NCBI RefSeq assembly: GCF_000764305.2
Contig: NW_025931866.1
Coordinates: forward strand, 1-64,000
Reading direction: 5' to 3'
Length of the DNA stretch: 64,000 bases
Source: Hyalella azteca
Lineage: Eukaryota; Arthropoda; Malacostraca; Amphipoda; Hyalellidae
Shown here piece by piece: positions 26,701 to 37,000 of the stretch. A model generated the notes under the pieces. It searched no databases and was not told the origin of the DNA. It saw only the letters and a program-made list of their open reading frames with translations. Positions within the stretch are counted from its first letter, which is position 1, and every line of letters starts with the position of its first letter. A program made the translations under genes and the position numbers.

Positions 26701-28303
26701 GCGCCTTAATCCGTGTGCTCATAATCGTAAAAAGTGCCAGAGAGCACACGGTTTCTACGTAAACAACATGACACTAACTCCTTCCTACTGAACACAGGAG
26801 CACTAAGTCAACCTAATTATTTAACCAACTTTTACATGACGAGAAATATTTCCTTTGCAGTTATTTACAGCTGCAATCATCATATGCCGAATACGCTGCC
26901 AAGATACACACGTAACAAGACCGTACGTTTTCAAATACAAGAAATTTCATAATGACCACCTCGTGATCCTCTGCTTTTACAGCTATCAAGCCATGCCCTA
27001 AAAACACAGCACAATAATAAGTACAAAACCAACAAAACTCATCAGTCAGGATTAGGTCATAAAATATACGAACATTCCTATCGCACCTTATTTAAACTTG
27101 ACCAAAAAAATGTTGGCTGGCATGCATGATCCTAAGAGCCCTCATTACAAGTCTTCTTAAATCAGGCAGACTCCTGCAACATTATTTAAAATCAATAAAA
27201 GAAAATTGCAAAATTGACGCAACATTTCGAGATCCTGACCACAGCAAAATATTTTGATTTTCTGCACGAATGATTTACCGCCGCAGTACCCCAAATGGTT
27301 ATCGTGTACTGCAAATAAAATAGTATATAGTATTTGACATATGATTCTCATTTAGGATCAAAATAGAAAGTAAAATTTTTGATAAATCTGCTTTCTAATT
27401 ACCAAAAATATATTTTTATCGCTCCGAATATATAGCTGAATTGATATAACTAAGAAAGGTTGTTGTTAAATGGTTTAAGTCATGCTTAGAAGCAAAGTCG
27501 TGTTTCGCAAGTAAGGAACGCGACGGAACAAGGCATCCAAACTCAATTACAATCTCATGTAACAATTCCTTCTGCGAATTATGAAAACTTTTTAGAATAA
27601 CATGTACTAGATGAAAATAAGTCAAAAGAGTATATTACTGATGCAAGCTACTCATTCTATAAGGCTTTAATATCAAGATAATTATTTTTAATGGTGTAAT
27701 TTTGTTCCAGAAACGAAGTACACGCAGATTATGCGTGCCCCCGAGTGTCACAGAGCGGTGGTCAAGTTCAGCGACTTTGAGCTCGCTCCTCGCAATCCGA
27801 CAGAAGACAAAATCTGCGAGTTCGGCTCTCTGGAGATTCGTTCTGATGTTACGGTGGCGGGTGGAAAACTGTACGGCTTGTATTTAAGCGACGCTTTAAT
27901 AAATAGATTACTTTCTGTGCGATTTAGTTGAAATAATTCATACTCAGTAATTGTTTTAGTCTCAATGACGTTTGTTATAGGTGAAGATAAGTTAGTTCAA
28001 CTGAAATTTCTATCGTTACAGTATGAATAAATTCACAGTGTTGAATACAGAATCAATTAAAATATAATTTAACTTGAAAAACGTCTATTATAATTTTATG
28101 TACTCCATAGAAAATTTAATGTTTTTCATACAAATTTTTTTCAGGTTCTGCGGGAAAGAAATTGAGAAAGGTACGGTATTCAAGAGTGACAAGACTGATC
28201 TCATCTTTCACTACAAGAATCCCAACTTCGTTCAATTTGGAACTGAGAACAAATATAAAGGCTACAAGGCTACTTTTACCGTCGAGCCCATCCCTAACTG
28301 CAG
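14754..28303 (+). CDS. Astacin-family metalloprotease paralog B (signal, propeptide, catalytic, EGF, CUB)
   Basis: Ten coding exons: 14754-14894, 18756-18912, 19851-20041, 21622-21689, 22605-22731, 23708-23834, 24859-24993, 25914-26012, 27711-27870, 28145-28303. All are GT-AG with matching phases, giving about 454 residues before an unfound last exon. A hydrophobic leader is followed by the propeptide motif VGDI (the aspartate switch of the F-x-G-D type), then KLWP and IPYKIS at the mature N-terminus. The zinc site HEIAHALGLQHEQSR is complete (three His, the catalytic Glu) and the Met-turn SLMHYY carries the tyrosine ligand, so the enzyme looks active. EGF and CUB follow as in paralog A. Astacins are secreted zinc endopeptidases of digestion, hatching, moulting or matrix processing; which applies is not visible. 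Start: ATG 14754 is first after the acceptor; ATG 14817 in frame gives an equally good signal peptide. A propeptide exon between the first two could have been missed. Confidence 0.9.
15455..15600 (+). repeat. Direct repeat, left copy (146-bp segment)
   Basis: From GATACGCCTTTTTGCCGG to AGTCATTTATTTAGTAAAATG this segment is repeated almost exactly at 17869-18010. Both copies run into the same 59-bp satellite. The right copy starts directly at an adapter sequence, so the duplication may be an assembly product of one locus or two alleles. Confidence 0.8.
15590..15806 (+). repeat. 59-bp satellite, left block (about four diverged copies)
   Basis: Each unit contains a version of AGCGTATATATGCTAGCTCT followed by CTAATACGTCG and ATTTATTTGGTAAAAT. 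The four copies differ from each other at several positions, unlike the homogeneous right block at 18005-18640. Confidence 0.8.
15808..16033 (-). repeat. 110-bp satellite, two copies left of the hAT element
   Basis: Two units containing AAGTCTCCTA, GATCGTGTTCACAAGCA and its mirror half TTGCTTGTGTTCA. They are reverse complements of the units in the large array at 52966-53880. The array continues at 17732 across the hAT insertion. Confidence 0.8.
16034..17731. mobile_element. Non-autonomous hAT-like element, complete with 8-bp target duplication
   Basis: Ends are CAGAGGTGGGCAG (left) and CTGCCCAGCTCTG (right), inverted with few mismatches. The flanking eight bases are CTTTTAGG (16026-16033) and CTTCTAGG (17732-17739), a one-mismatch target duplication of hAT size. 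Both ends carry many copies of GTAGCGGTAGCG-type subterminal motifs, which resemble the transposase-binding repeats of hAT elements. No transposase frame is present. Inside, a 270-bp stretch near 16068-16340 is directly repeated at 16853-17130, so the copy is itself composite. It inserted into the 110-bp satellite. Confidence 0.8.
17255..17404. repeat. Long inverted repeat inside the hAT element
   Basis: The arm 17255-17309 (CCTTCCCTACATGG, then CTACCAATCTCAAAAATTAT) returns as its reverse complement at 17352-17404 with only a few mismatches, around a loop of about 42 bases. Transcribed RNA would form a hairpin of about 50 bp. Confidence 0.8.
17732..17850 (-). repeat. 110-bp satellite, copy right of the hAT element
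   Basis: Continues the array interrupted at 16033: TTCTAGGGTATAATATATT, AAGTCTCCTA, GATCGTGTTCACAAGCA. It stops abruptly at the adapter sequence at 17851. Confidence 0.75.
17851..17869 (+). other. Tn5 mosaic-end (transposase library adapter) in the assembly
   Basis: CTGTCTCTTATACACATCT is the 19-base Tn5 mosaic end used in transposase-based sequencing libraries, here exact. It marks an abrupt change: satellite on the left, a near-copy of 15457 onward on the right. I read it as adapter left in a read that joined two pieces of DNA. Confidence 0.95.
17869..18010 (+). repeat. Direct repeat, right copy
   Basis: Near-identical to 15456-15600, with a two-base and a few single-base differences. It begins at the adapter, so its true left neighbour is unknown. 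Confidence 0.8.
18005..18640 (+). repeat. 59-bp satellite, right block (about eleven copies, seven near-identical)
   Basis: Units of TAATACGTCGCGTCAATTAT plus AGCGTATTTATGCTAGCTCT. The central copies, about 18105-18520, are identical to each other over whole units while those at either edge are diverged. It ends about 115 bases before the propeptide exon of astacin paralog B. Confidence 0.9.
20355..20519 (-). mobile_element. LINE 3' end, inverted copy with (TTATG)n tail
   Basis: On the - strand this reads GAATCGGCGACAGGCCATAT, AGGCCTTCGC, GCGCCGACATCA and then a short TTATG tandem tail (20359-20385 on the + strand as ACATA repeats). Same 3' stem as at 3812-3850 and 24320-24360. It stops at the adapter at 20520. 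Confidence 0.65.
20520..20719. other. Assembly artefact: four Tn5 mosaic ends and chimeric filler
   Basis: Exact 19-base mosaic ends lie at 20520-20538, 20632-20650, 20651-20669 and 20701-20719. The pair at 20632-20669 is back to back, as in a mate-pair circularisation junction. Between them, 20539-20556 copies 13072-13089, an N is at 20557, 20558-20631 is a variant copy of the LINE at 20940-21013, and 20670-20700 is of unknown origin. These 200 bases should not be treated as genomic. Confidence 0.93.
20720..21020 (-). mobile_element. Fragment of a non-LTR retrotransposon ORF2 (linker before reverse transcriptase)
   Basis: Translation of the - strand gives about 80 residues (NVADSWLFLKDTV, then CVPKITLG, KKSQWMNSAV, AYKRYLRTRS) matching the region between endonuclease and reverse transcriptase in Jockey- or RTE-type LINEs. 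The frame is broken near 20966 by two extra T residues compared with the variant copy at 20558. The end reading LSLIHI is translated adapter, not element. Inactive. Confidence 0.7.
21318..21440 (+). repeat. Three diverged tandem copies, unit about 42 bp
   Basis: The unit carries AAGTCTCCGAGGATTGTGAA, GACGGAGGATTAACTGTAAA and recurs three times with several substitutions. Intron of astacin paralog B; no other copy noticed. Confidence 0.7.
22715..23224 (+). repeat. 29-bp minisatellite copying an exon end and its splice donor
   Basis: The last bases of the Met-turn exon (TACTATGACCGG) and its donor GTGAGC at 22732 form the first unit. Seventeen more 29-bp units follow without interruption, each with ATGCAG, TACTATGACCGG and mostly GTGAGT. 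The spacing is exactly 29 bases from 22721 to 23214. Three units carry C for the first G of the donor and so lost it. The array therefore offers many extra 5' splice sites directly behind the real one. Confidence 0.95.
24066..24400 (+). mobile_element. LINE 3' end, second sense copy
   Basis: Translation gives SRVTAMWNSLPDSIFDAPSM and NASKNRL before a stop, the usual C-terminal sequence of CR1/L2/Jockey-like ORF2. It is followed by GAATCGGCAACAGGCCATGG and a short TCTATTC-type tail near 24363. A stop and other lesions show it is dead. Lies in an astacin intron. Confidence 0.7.
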
Positions 28304-29050
28304 GTATGACTAGAAAACAATGATCTACTCATGCATATAAGGATGTTTGTGAGGTAAGGATAAATCAAAACTCCGACACCGAGTACATTCTGGCTCGAGT
28401 TCCTGAAATTTAAAACATATTTAAGAATCATCAATTCCCAAATATTCACTGCTGCACTATTCAGATAGATGTAACACAACTTTGATAATAATGATAAAAT
28501 TATTTCTGTAACTTTTATAGTTAGATAGTCTCTTCTTTATTCTCCATGTTCACTTTCACTATTCTTCCCTAAATTATTCACTCAATATTGTGAAATGATG
28601 ACGTTCGGTAGAATCCGTTTTGGGAGAAATTTAGAATGAAATATTGCACAATTTTAATCAATTTTAAATGAGCTACATGATCAGTATGATGCTCATTGCA
28701 AAGTTACGCAGTAAAAAGTTATTATATGAATAAACTTCATATCAACCTGAAGACATTGCGGTTTGCCTCTTTCTAGGTAATGTGTTCGAATACACTGACT
28801 GGAGGGCCTTGTAATCTGGCGACCACTAAGATGATGCAAAGGATAATTCTCTGCTTTTTTGTGTGTTGAATAAAAACTTGCAAGTTTTTTATGTTTCATT
28901 TACAATCGGAGGCAAAAATTGATCATATCTACATGGATCTTCTAGGTCCTAGTTTCATCGCGAGTGATACTCAATGCAAAAACTAAAAAGTATAGGCCTA
29001 CGCGATTTTGAATTACGTTCAATGTTAATGACTGTGAGTTAATGCAGAGA

Positions 29051-29326
29051 CTAAAAATTTAAAAGCAAAGAATAGTCCACATAAATTCATATCTTTATAG
29101 ATAACGTTTCGGAGTCCAGCTCCATCGTCAGTTCGTAGAATCTAGAATTTAGATAGAAAGTCGCAAATTAATGCAATTGAAAGCAAGAATATAATTCAAT
29201 ACCTTAAATTAAATTACATTTATAAGTAAAAGAGCACAAAAAACCTATCCATTCACAATTTCAAAGGGATAGGAGCTAACAGCTAAATTCATTTTTGTGG
29301 ACTATTCTTTGCTTCTAAATTTTTAG
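29051..29326. mobile_element. 276-bp MITE with about 40-bp terminal inverted repeats
   Basis: CTAAAAATTTAAAAGCAAAG, AATAGTCCACATAAATTCAT at the left is mirrored by the right end, which reads outward-in as CTAAAAATTTAGAAGCAAAG, AATAGTCCAC. The interior contains ACGTTTCGGAGTCCAGCTCC, a motif I recall from other invertebrate repeats. No coding capacity. Target duplication not clear. Confidence 0.75.
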
Positions 29327-29779
29327 TGAACTTGCAACTTGAGCAAACGAGTGACATCAATTCTTTAAATGCAAAGAGAATTGCAAAGCTTTACTTGATA
29401 AATGGTCTTACGTCTGAAATAAAGCTGATGCTGATAGCGTCGTGACTCGGGATATTATAGTTCCTTCATTTTTTCCACCAGAATATGAATTATAATGAAA
29501 CTTGATACCTAAATACCGTAGATACAAATAGATTTGGGCTTCAACTTTTCAAGTGCCTCTTATTCGAAGAAATATCCAGCAAAATAACGGTGAATCGCAA
29601 GTGAGCCAAATATGTCTTTGCGAGTAATATTGCTCGAGTTGTATTTCAATGAAGGCGGTAGTACATCTTGTTCAACCATAATAAAGGCCCTGCTATCCAG
29701 TATCCACAACCTAGGATGAACGAATCGTTTATAGTACCTAATAAAAATAATTTCAGCACACGTAATACAATGGATGTGC

Positions 29780-30019
29780 ACTTAACGCAGTTGTGCAGCA
29801 CTAGTGCTTAACGCAGTTGGAAAGTGCTTAACGAAAAAAGTGAATGCCCACAGCGCTATAAAACCAACACAGTGCGCGCTCTCATACAAAGAGCATTCAA
29901 TACCTGCACATCCGAGAGTGATTTGAAAACCGAACTCAGATCGTGTAAACAAATTCTAGTGAATAATGGGTTTTCAAATAGAACAGTTGACACTGAAATA
30001 TCAAATTACCATCTTCTGT
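29780..30019 (+). mobile_element. Penelope-like retroelement fragment (end of reverse transcriptase domain)
   Basis: The frame includes RYKTNTVRALIQRAFNTC, then LKTELRSCKQILVNNGFSNR. This order (Y-K, R-A, then L..EL, L..NG) is what I recall in Penelope-like elements just before the GIY-YIG endonuclease. A stop follows at 30019-30021, so the endonuclease is absent. Identification is by pattern only; other reverse transcriptases could share it. Confidence 0.5.
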
Positions 30020-30049
30020 GACCTTGTCCTGGGACTAGAGGGTTTTAAT

Positions 30050-33000
30050 TTTCATAATCTATAATCTTTCTCCATAGGAACATATGTCATCTTCCAAAAA
30101 TTTCCATGTTTTTCGTTAGGACAGGGTAAAGTGCTAGATGCAATGTAGAAGCGTCCCAAATTGACCCTGGGAACGGGGTAATCCGGGTCCCGGGGCCAGG
30201 ACACTTGAAGTATAACTTAATTTAAAAATTTTTTAAGCATGCAGAGTGTACTCATCTATTTTTCTATTACTAACAGTTATCTGAAGTCCTCCTTTACATT
30301 TGTAGATAATGTGGATGAAGAATAAATGACATTTTCTGTGATTTTTACTAGCTTCATAATTTCATATCAGAAGCCGTACAGCACTTTTCTGTATCTGTAA
30401 GCTTACAGGATGGCTTGTAGCATAATTTCACACCATTTTAACTGGACCAGAAGAATTCACTACAGCAAAAAAGATCGTAAATAACATAGGGCCTACCTGA
30501 AAAAGAAAACAACCATCATATTTTTTGGAGAAATAAATTAGGTATAGTCAGATGGGGTAAGACAGGACCGAAATCACTAACAAGCCTATAGCATCTATAC
30601 CATGAATAACTAAAAAACCCTAAACCTATCACAAGGTGTAGTTTTGCAATGGGCTTGTTCTAAGCTATAACTCAGACGTTTTGCATCTAACATAGTTTTC
30701 TGTACAGATTAAAAAAAGTGAGCCGGTCCCATCTTACCCCATTGGGGTAAGATGGCAGATGGGCCCAGGCTGGGGTAAGAATGGACCAACTTGTAATTCT
30801 TAAATTTCTTATGTTACAAGGTTTTTAATAAAAGTACAAATCTGATATTCAATATTATCCATCTAGAAACACATTATTTGTTTAAATAACCACTTGTTAC
30901 TGTTTGGTGTTGCGGGAAGTCAACTCTAATATCAGTCACATTGAAATTTTTGTCCCGAGAAAACTTTGTTAAGCATAGTAGGTACTAGGTAGCTAATAGT
31001 GGGTTGGCTTTGGTTCATTGTAGAGCAGTATAAGGGCACTGCTAAATGCTTCATGTATATTCCATTAGTGTCATTGTCTGAAAAATTTATCAAATTGGTA
31101 ATAAAAATGAAGTGTCAGATGTCAGTAATAACTGTAATAAAGTGTCAGTAATAAAATGTGTTAGATGTCATGTGTTTTTTTGCTACCTAACTGCATTTGT
31201 GGTATACTTCTTCAAACATAGCTCATGCCCTCTCACAGAGATGTGATCATAATTATTTTTCATGTTTCACACAGTGATTTTTCTCCCAGCCAATCTTGCA
31301 CATAGTTCTGCAGCTCACTAATGGGAATAGACATCCCTTTGATGCAATATAAAATAGTGCACTACATTTCTCTAATTAAAAAAGCTAACAAGTTATAATG
31401 AAGTTTGAGCAAAAAATAAAAATTTTATGTCTTACCCCATTTGACTGTATATATACTAGCCTAGTTTAGTTTAATTAGTTACCTCAGTCTCATTCTATGC
31501 TGCCTGGTGCACAACTCTATAGTCTATCTATGACATTCTCTGCACAATTTTGTGATGATCGATGATGCATTAATTTTATATTGAGTGAAATTTTTGTCAC
31601 TGAATGCAGTATATATAAGCAAAATTTTTTGCTGGTAATTGATTTTTTTGTTAACTGGAGCCTTTGCTAATTGAGGTTCTGGGACTGCAGATGCATTTTT
31701 AGTGGTGTCCCTTATTACCCCATTTATTGCCCTCTCTGGTGGAAATAGCTGCCATTTTTTTTTTTTTGAATGAGATGTGCAAATTATGTCAATCAAGTTT
31801 TTAAGCCAACACAGGTGTGCAACTTTTATATAATTATAATGTTTTAGTCAGGCAAATATATATTTTTTTTTTGCTACAGATTTTAGCAGAAGTTAGGTCT
31901 GTTCCCAAAATCACACTTTTTCTTCAGGGATTTTTTAGAGGTAGTAAATGTATGATTTCTTAACTTGTTTTATGCTACATACTAGATAGTAAAAATTTTG
32001 AACTTTGCGCCACTATTTTTAGTTTTTCAATATTTTTATTAGTTTAGCTGCTACAACATTTCTACAAAATATGAGATGACTGTCTGGGGACTGGATTTAC
32101 CCCACACGTCCCTTATTACTCCGTTTGATGCAAATTGATGGTAGTATATGGTGTATAGCATACCTTTGAAAAATAAAATGACTACAATTTTTATCTACAT
32201 TAAACTTGCATCAGAAAGTGGTCAAACGTTTTGTAGCCTCAATGGCTTATCACTGCCTCTTTTTAATGCAAGAAAAATCCATTGCATGTATGAAGACAAG
32301 CAAGTACCTAGCAACAATTGTGCAATTCATGGTAAAGAAATTTGTACAAATGCCTTGTTGAAACAGTTTAAACAACTCTGATCTGTTGATAATATATATA
32401 TATATATATTTTGTGTTTATTCCTTATAAATAAGATCAGAAGAAGTAGCCATGCAGCCTTGAGCACTCGCCCATAAATTTTGATTTTGCCACTTTAATTT
32501 ACATAGGGTCATAGCCTATAGGCGCATATAAAACCATTATTATTACCAAGTACCATCGAATGGGGTAATAAGGGATGGGTGGGGTAATAAGGGACAGTCC
32601 TCCAACATTTTGTAGAAATGCTGTAGCAGCTAAACTAATCAAAATATTGCAGAACTAAAAATAGTGGCATAATGTTCAACATTTTTACTATCTATGTAAC
32701 AAAAAGCAAGTTGAGAAATCATACACTTATTACCTGTAAAAAATCCCTGAAAAAAAGTGTGAAAAGTAGATTTTGGAAAAGTACCTTTGCTAAGTTCTGT
32801 AGCAGAAAAAATATTTGTCATATTAAAAAATTTTACTTACATAAAAGTTGCACATGGAGTAATAAGGGACACCTCTAAAATCACATTTACAGTAGAACCT
32901 GGGTTAGCATATGCTCCAGTCAATGAAAAAATCAATTAAAAACAAAGAATTTTGATACATTTACATTGCTCAGTGAAGAAAATTTCACTTAACAAAAAAT

Positions 33001-33790
33001 TAATGCATCAGTCATCATGAAATCGTGCATAGAATGTCATAGATAGAATTGAGCACTGGGCAACAGAGAATGAAAAGTAATTAACCTAAACTATGATTTA
33101 ATTCTCCAAAAAATATGATGGTTGTCACTAAAATATTTCTTTCTGTTACAGGTATGTTTTTTACAATCTTTTTTGTTATAGTGAAATCACTTGACCTGAT
33201 TAACATTGTGCAAAATTACAAGCCATCCTGTAATCTTATAGATACAGATAAATGCTATATGGTTACTGATATGAAGCTTGCAGTGGACAAGGTTGTTGTC
33301 AATGCTCAATGGCATATCCATGGATACAGTAATATCCCATCAATAATATGGTAATGTATGGATGAGGTAATATATAAATAAAGAAAAAAAAACAAGTAAA
33401 AATCACAGAAAATGTCATTTATTTTACATCTACATCATCTACGAAGAATGAGGAAGAGTGGAAGACTTCAGAATACTGTTAGTAATGGATGAGTATGTAC
33501 ACTCTGCATGCTTCAAACATTTTAAAATTGAGTTTTATTTCAAGTGTCCCTTATTACCCCCGTTTCTAGATTAATTTAGGAGGCTTTTATATTGCGTCTA
33601 GGCTCTAGCACCTTACAAATAGCATATGGAGTTTTTTTGGAGATTCCATATGATAGCCCTTGCAAAGACCTTTAAAATGAGCCTAAACTCATTTATGAAA
33701 CGTTTCATGGTAAGAAGTTATTCACAAAAAACTTGCAAATCCGTCCCTTATTACCCTGTTTGACAGTATATGCAAATCGAATCAATGCTT
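30050..33790. repeat. Giant imperfect inverted repeat (about 3.7 kb)
   Basis: Left arm 30058-30540 plus 31456-32110 returns inverted as 32575-33740. Examples: left CATGCAGAGTGTACTCATC near 30240 against right GATGAGTATGTACACTCTGC near 33490; left AGCTGCTACAACATTTCTAC (32045) against right GTAGAAATGCTGTAGCAGC (32612); left ATAGTCTATCTATGACATTC against right GAATGTCATAGATAGAATT. Arms differ at perhaps one base in five, so this is old. Motifs of the form GGGGTAATAAGGGAC recur at many internal positions (31717, 32560, 32579, 32859, 33547, 33743). Centre is about 32340. Not assigned to a known element. Confidence 0.75.
30541..31455. mobile_element. Nested element of about 910 bp with 20-bp inverted ends
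   Basis: Ends TATAGTCAGATGGGGTAAGA (30543) and TCTTACCCCATTTGACTGTA (31432) are inverted repeats. The right arm of the surrounding palindrome has no counterpart at 33100-33120, so this piece inserted into the left arm after the palindrome formed. An internal palindrome CTTACCCCATTGGGGTAAG lies near 30732. No transposase seen. Confidence 0.7.
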
Positions 33791-34092
33791 CAGTAATCAG
33801 TTGCCGTGTTTGCTTTCTTGAAAATTTATTTTATTGTCATACGTGGAGAGTTTAGGTAGAGAATATATACGTATGTTCTGAGTAGTTGTGAGAAGAAATT
33901 TAGGAGAATTCTACGTTTCCTGGGTATAGTAGGTGTCATTGTCACACAAATTCCTTATTAGGTTTCAACATACCGTACTAAAATTATAGCTAACCCTCTT
34001 GTCCTAATCTAGCTAAATTAACCCCATAACTTGTGATTTATTGTTTCTCACATTGTTTTCAGAAGTGCAGATGGTGATTTTGAAAAATTAAC

Positions 34093-37000
34093 ATGAATTT
34101 TAGTTTAGGTTTTTCTTCAAGTGCAGCAAACCTAGTGGCTTGGTCCCCAAATGGACAATATTTAGCCATCCCTGACAAAAACAAAGTTTACATCAAGGAT
34201 GGTCATTCTGCTAGCTCACTTTTGGTGACATTCACTTGCTACAAAGCAGTCAAGGTAGGTTATCACCTTAATGTTAAATTTTGTGTCAGTTCAACAGCAC
34301 TCTCATTATTTTGAGTAATACCTCATTGTATTTTCAAATGTTCAAATAACCTTTTTTGTTGCCTTTAGTGTTACAATTAACTAAATATAAATGCTTTACT
34401 TGTGAACTTTGGACAAGTTTTCTTGTACTGCACAGTCTGCATTTATATATATAAATGTACATATATTTTCACTTGTATTCATATCATGCAATTTTCTTGC
34501 AGCTGCTGCAGTGGTCTCCTGACTCTTCTCTCATCATGACAGGCTCCATATCAGCAGGCTCTGGTAAAAAAACCCTCTCTTCATTTGTGTCTCAAGCTGC
34601 TGTGGAGGTGTGGAACATTACTGATCCTGACTGGCAATGTAAGATTGAACTTGGCTCTGCAGGACTTGAGTGTGCTGCATGGGCACCTGATAGCCGGCAC
34701 ATCATCACTACAGATCTTTTTTATGTAAGATTTTGTGATTTTTATCATATGACATCTCAATGATTATTTAATGTGTCTAGTCTTAGTCTGATGTTTTTTA
34801 ATTATTTTTAGTTTTTAGCTATACCGTATTAAGTTGTACTGAACATTTGTTTTTATTGATATTTGTGCTTATGCTTTTCTTGTGGCCAAAAGTGTATCTA
34901 ATTATTTGAAAACCCCTTTGATATCATCCTATGTATATTTATTTGAATAATTTGGAAAGCTGCTGGAAAATTTTAAAATTGTAACTATATAATATTAGAG
35001 CCATTATTTGATCATGAGTTTTTCTTTTCAGGTGCGCTCAACAATTTGGTCCCTGCTCAATCAAAGTATCGCCATCATCAAAAATCCTAAAGAATGCAAT
35101 CCTAGCTTCCAATTTAGCTGTGATGGTTCTTACCTCGCTGCAGCAGAGCGCATTGAGTGTAAAGACTATCTTACCATCCTGGAGACTCGCACTTGGAATA
35201 CAGTCAAGGTTTGTAAACCAGTATGTATGGTTGCAGCAGAGCCCAACGGTGATTCTCTTGTTGCATTTGTTCTAAATTGTCTATAATTGCATGAAGATAA
35301 TCATTAATCATCATTTTTTTGTATAAAATATTTTCTTTAGCCCATAATACCAACTTTGACAACATGCATGGGGCCCTAAAATAACATTTTTTTTCATCAG
35401 TAATGCATAAGTTATCTAAAAATATGTCATTATCAAGATATCGAATAAATCATTTTTTAAAGCTCTATTCAAAATGTATTCTTTTATCAATTCAAAAGGC
35501 CTTTTAATTATGGCTGCATTTCATTCACCTGTCAGTAAACAGTTTCAACAATTTGAATATTGTGCTGACAACATAGTGTGTGTTTAAATGACAGTAAACC
35601 ATTTGACGGATGGCAACGCCAGAACTCTGCTTGTCGGTATTCAGATGTTTTTTTTTTTTAAATGAGTTCTTATTTAATGCAGTGTAGATTAACCGCCAAA
35701 CTGTAGCATTTGTTTTGTTGTAGGTACACTCACCTCGCTTACGAGTTATATTCAAGCCTTGGCAAATGTCTTATATCTGTCACCTATTCACTGGTATGGG
35801 GAACTTAGTTTATAATGGTATGTACCCGATGTGTAGAACATTGGCATTAGAATATTGAAGATAATAAGTATCAACAGTATGTGTATGTACTCATCACTGA
35901 TCATTGATCAAACAAGTGTCACTCATGACAGTGTGTTTGACACAATACCTGTGGAAGAGTGAAATTCCTCACCCGGGTTCAGTGTAAATGAATGGGCTTG
36001 TATTGTTGTTAGCAGTTGGGTCATATGTGCTGCCTCAGCGTCTAATTTCGATATCTCTGAAGTATTCTTATGGGAGGTTTTGATTGAGCCACTGGATGAA
36101 GTGCTATTTGATATTATATAGCTAATATGGTTACATTATATTATATTCATTATATTATATATTATATAATATTATCCAAATAGATGAGTTGGTTGCTTTG
36201 ACCTAGTGTCATGGCCAGCGAGGTCTCAAGGTGTGTCATCTAAGTACTATTTATTAATGGGAACAAATGGAGAGCTGTATTTGTGAAGCTTCAGAGAGCG
36301 CTGGATCTCACTGTAGGATAGTGACGATGCAAAACTTGTTGATAAATGTTCGGTCATGTTTGCATTTTGAGATTTGCATTTGTGTAAGTTCTAGATGGGC
36401 TTTGATAGAGAACATTAATTGGCTTAGGGAACATTCATTTTGAACAGTTATTTTAATTTTCCTTCTGTACTAAATTTGCATGATGGATAGTGTAATAAAG
36501 CTAGAAATACCATCAAATATTGCTGTAATAAGCAAGTCTTCAAATTACAGGAAGTAAAAAAAGGCCCCCAAAATCCTTGAATATTAACGAAATGATATTT
36601 CGATAATGAAGCATTTTTAGACACGTTTTTACAGAGGAAAAAATACTTTTTTACATTCTTCTTCAAATGTTTAGAGTTTGCTGTAAGTTGAGAGATAACC
36701 TATGTTGTTACGAGCGTAATTGTGCGTGTTCCTATCTTGATGTAGCACGTAACTTACACCAGAAGACGTAGAAGGGTGTATTGTTATTACATGTAAGTAA
36801 ATCCTATTGATGTTACCGGTGACAAAAATGCAGTGTTTTCTACTGAATCTGATATTATCCAGCAGCAGTTCTCAGTAAGCTGCTCAGACATGGCGGGACT
36901 AGCATGGTTACTGAGTGTGATATTATCCAGCAGCAGTTGCCAGTAAGCTGCTCAGACATGGCGGGATTAGCATGGTTACTGAATCTGATATTATCCAGCA

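Larger units (their letters stand above)
28304..34092. other. Gap between astacin paralog B and WRAP73
   Basis: Should contain the unfound last exon of paralog B near its left end and the WRAP73 promoter near its right end; neither is evident. Identified content is a MITE (29051-29326), a Penelope-like fragment (29780-30019) and a large inverted repeat (30050-33790). Frames inside the inverted repeat, such as 32148-32381 and 33115-33354, match no family I know. Confidence 0.6.

Noticed and set aside
33115..33354. 79-residue frame in the right arm of the inverted repeat
   Set aside because: No recognisable domain; mirrored, broken sequence in the left arm indicates repeat DNA.
30700..33760. 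GGGGTAA-type motifs as interstitial telomere repeats
   Set aside because: They are scattered singly at element boundaries, in both orientations, not in tandem.
35722..35830. Candidate WRAP73 exon 4 after the acceptor TTGTAG
   Set aside because: The translation lacks the conserved DL-G-W segment, which is found instead in the 68-bp array.
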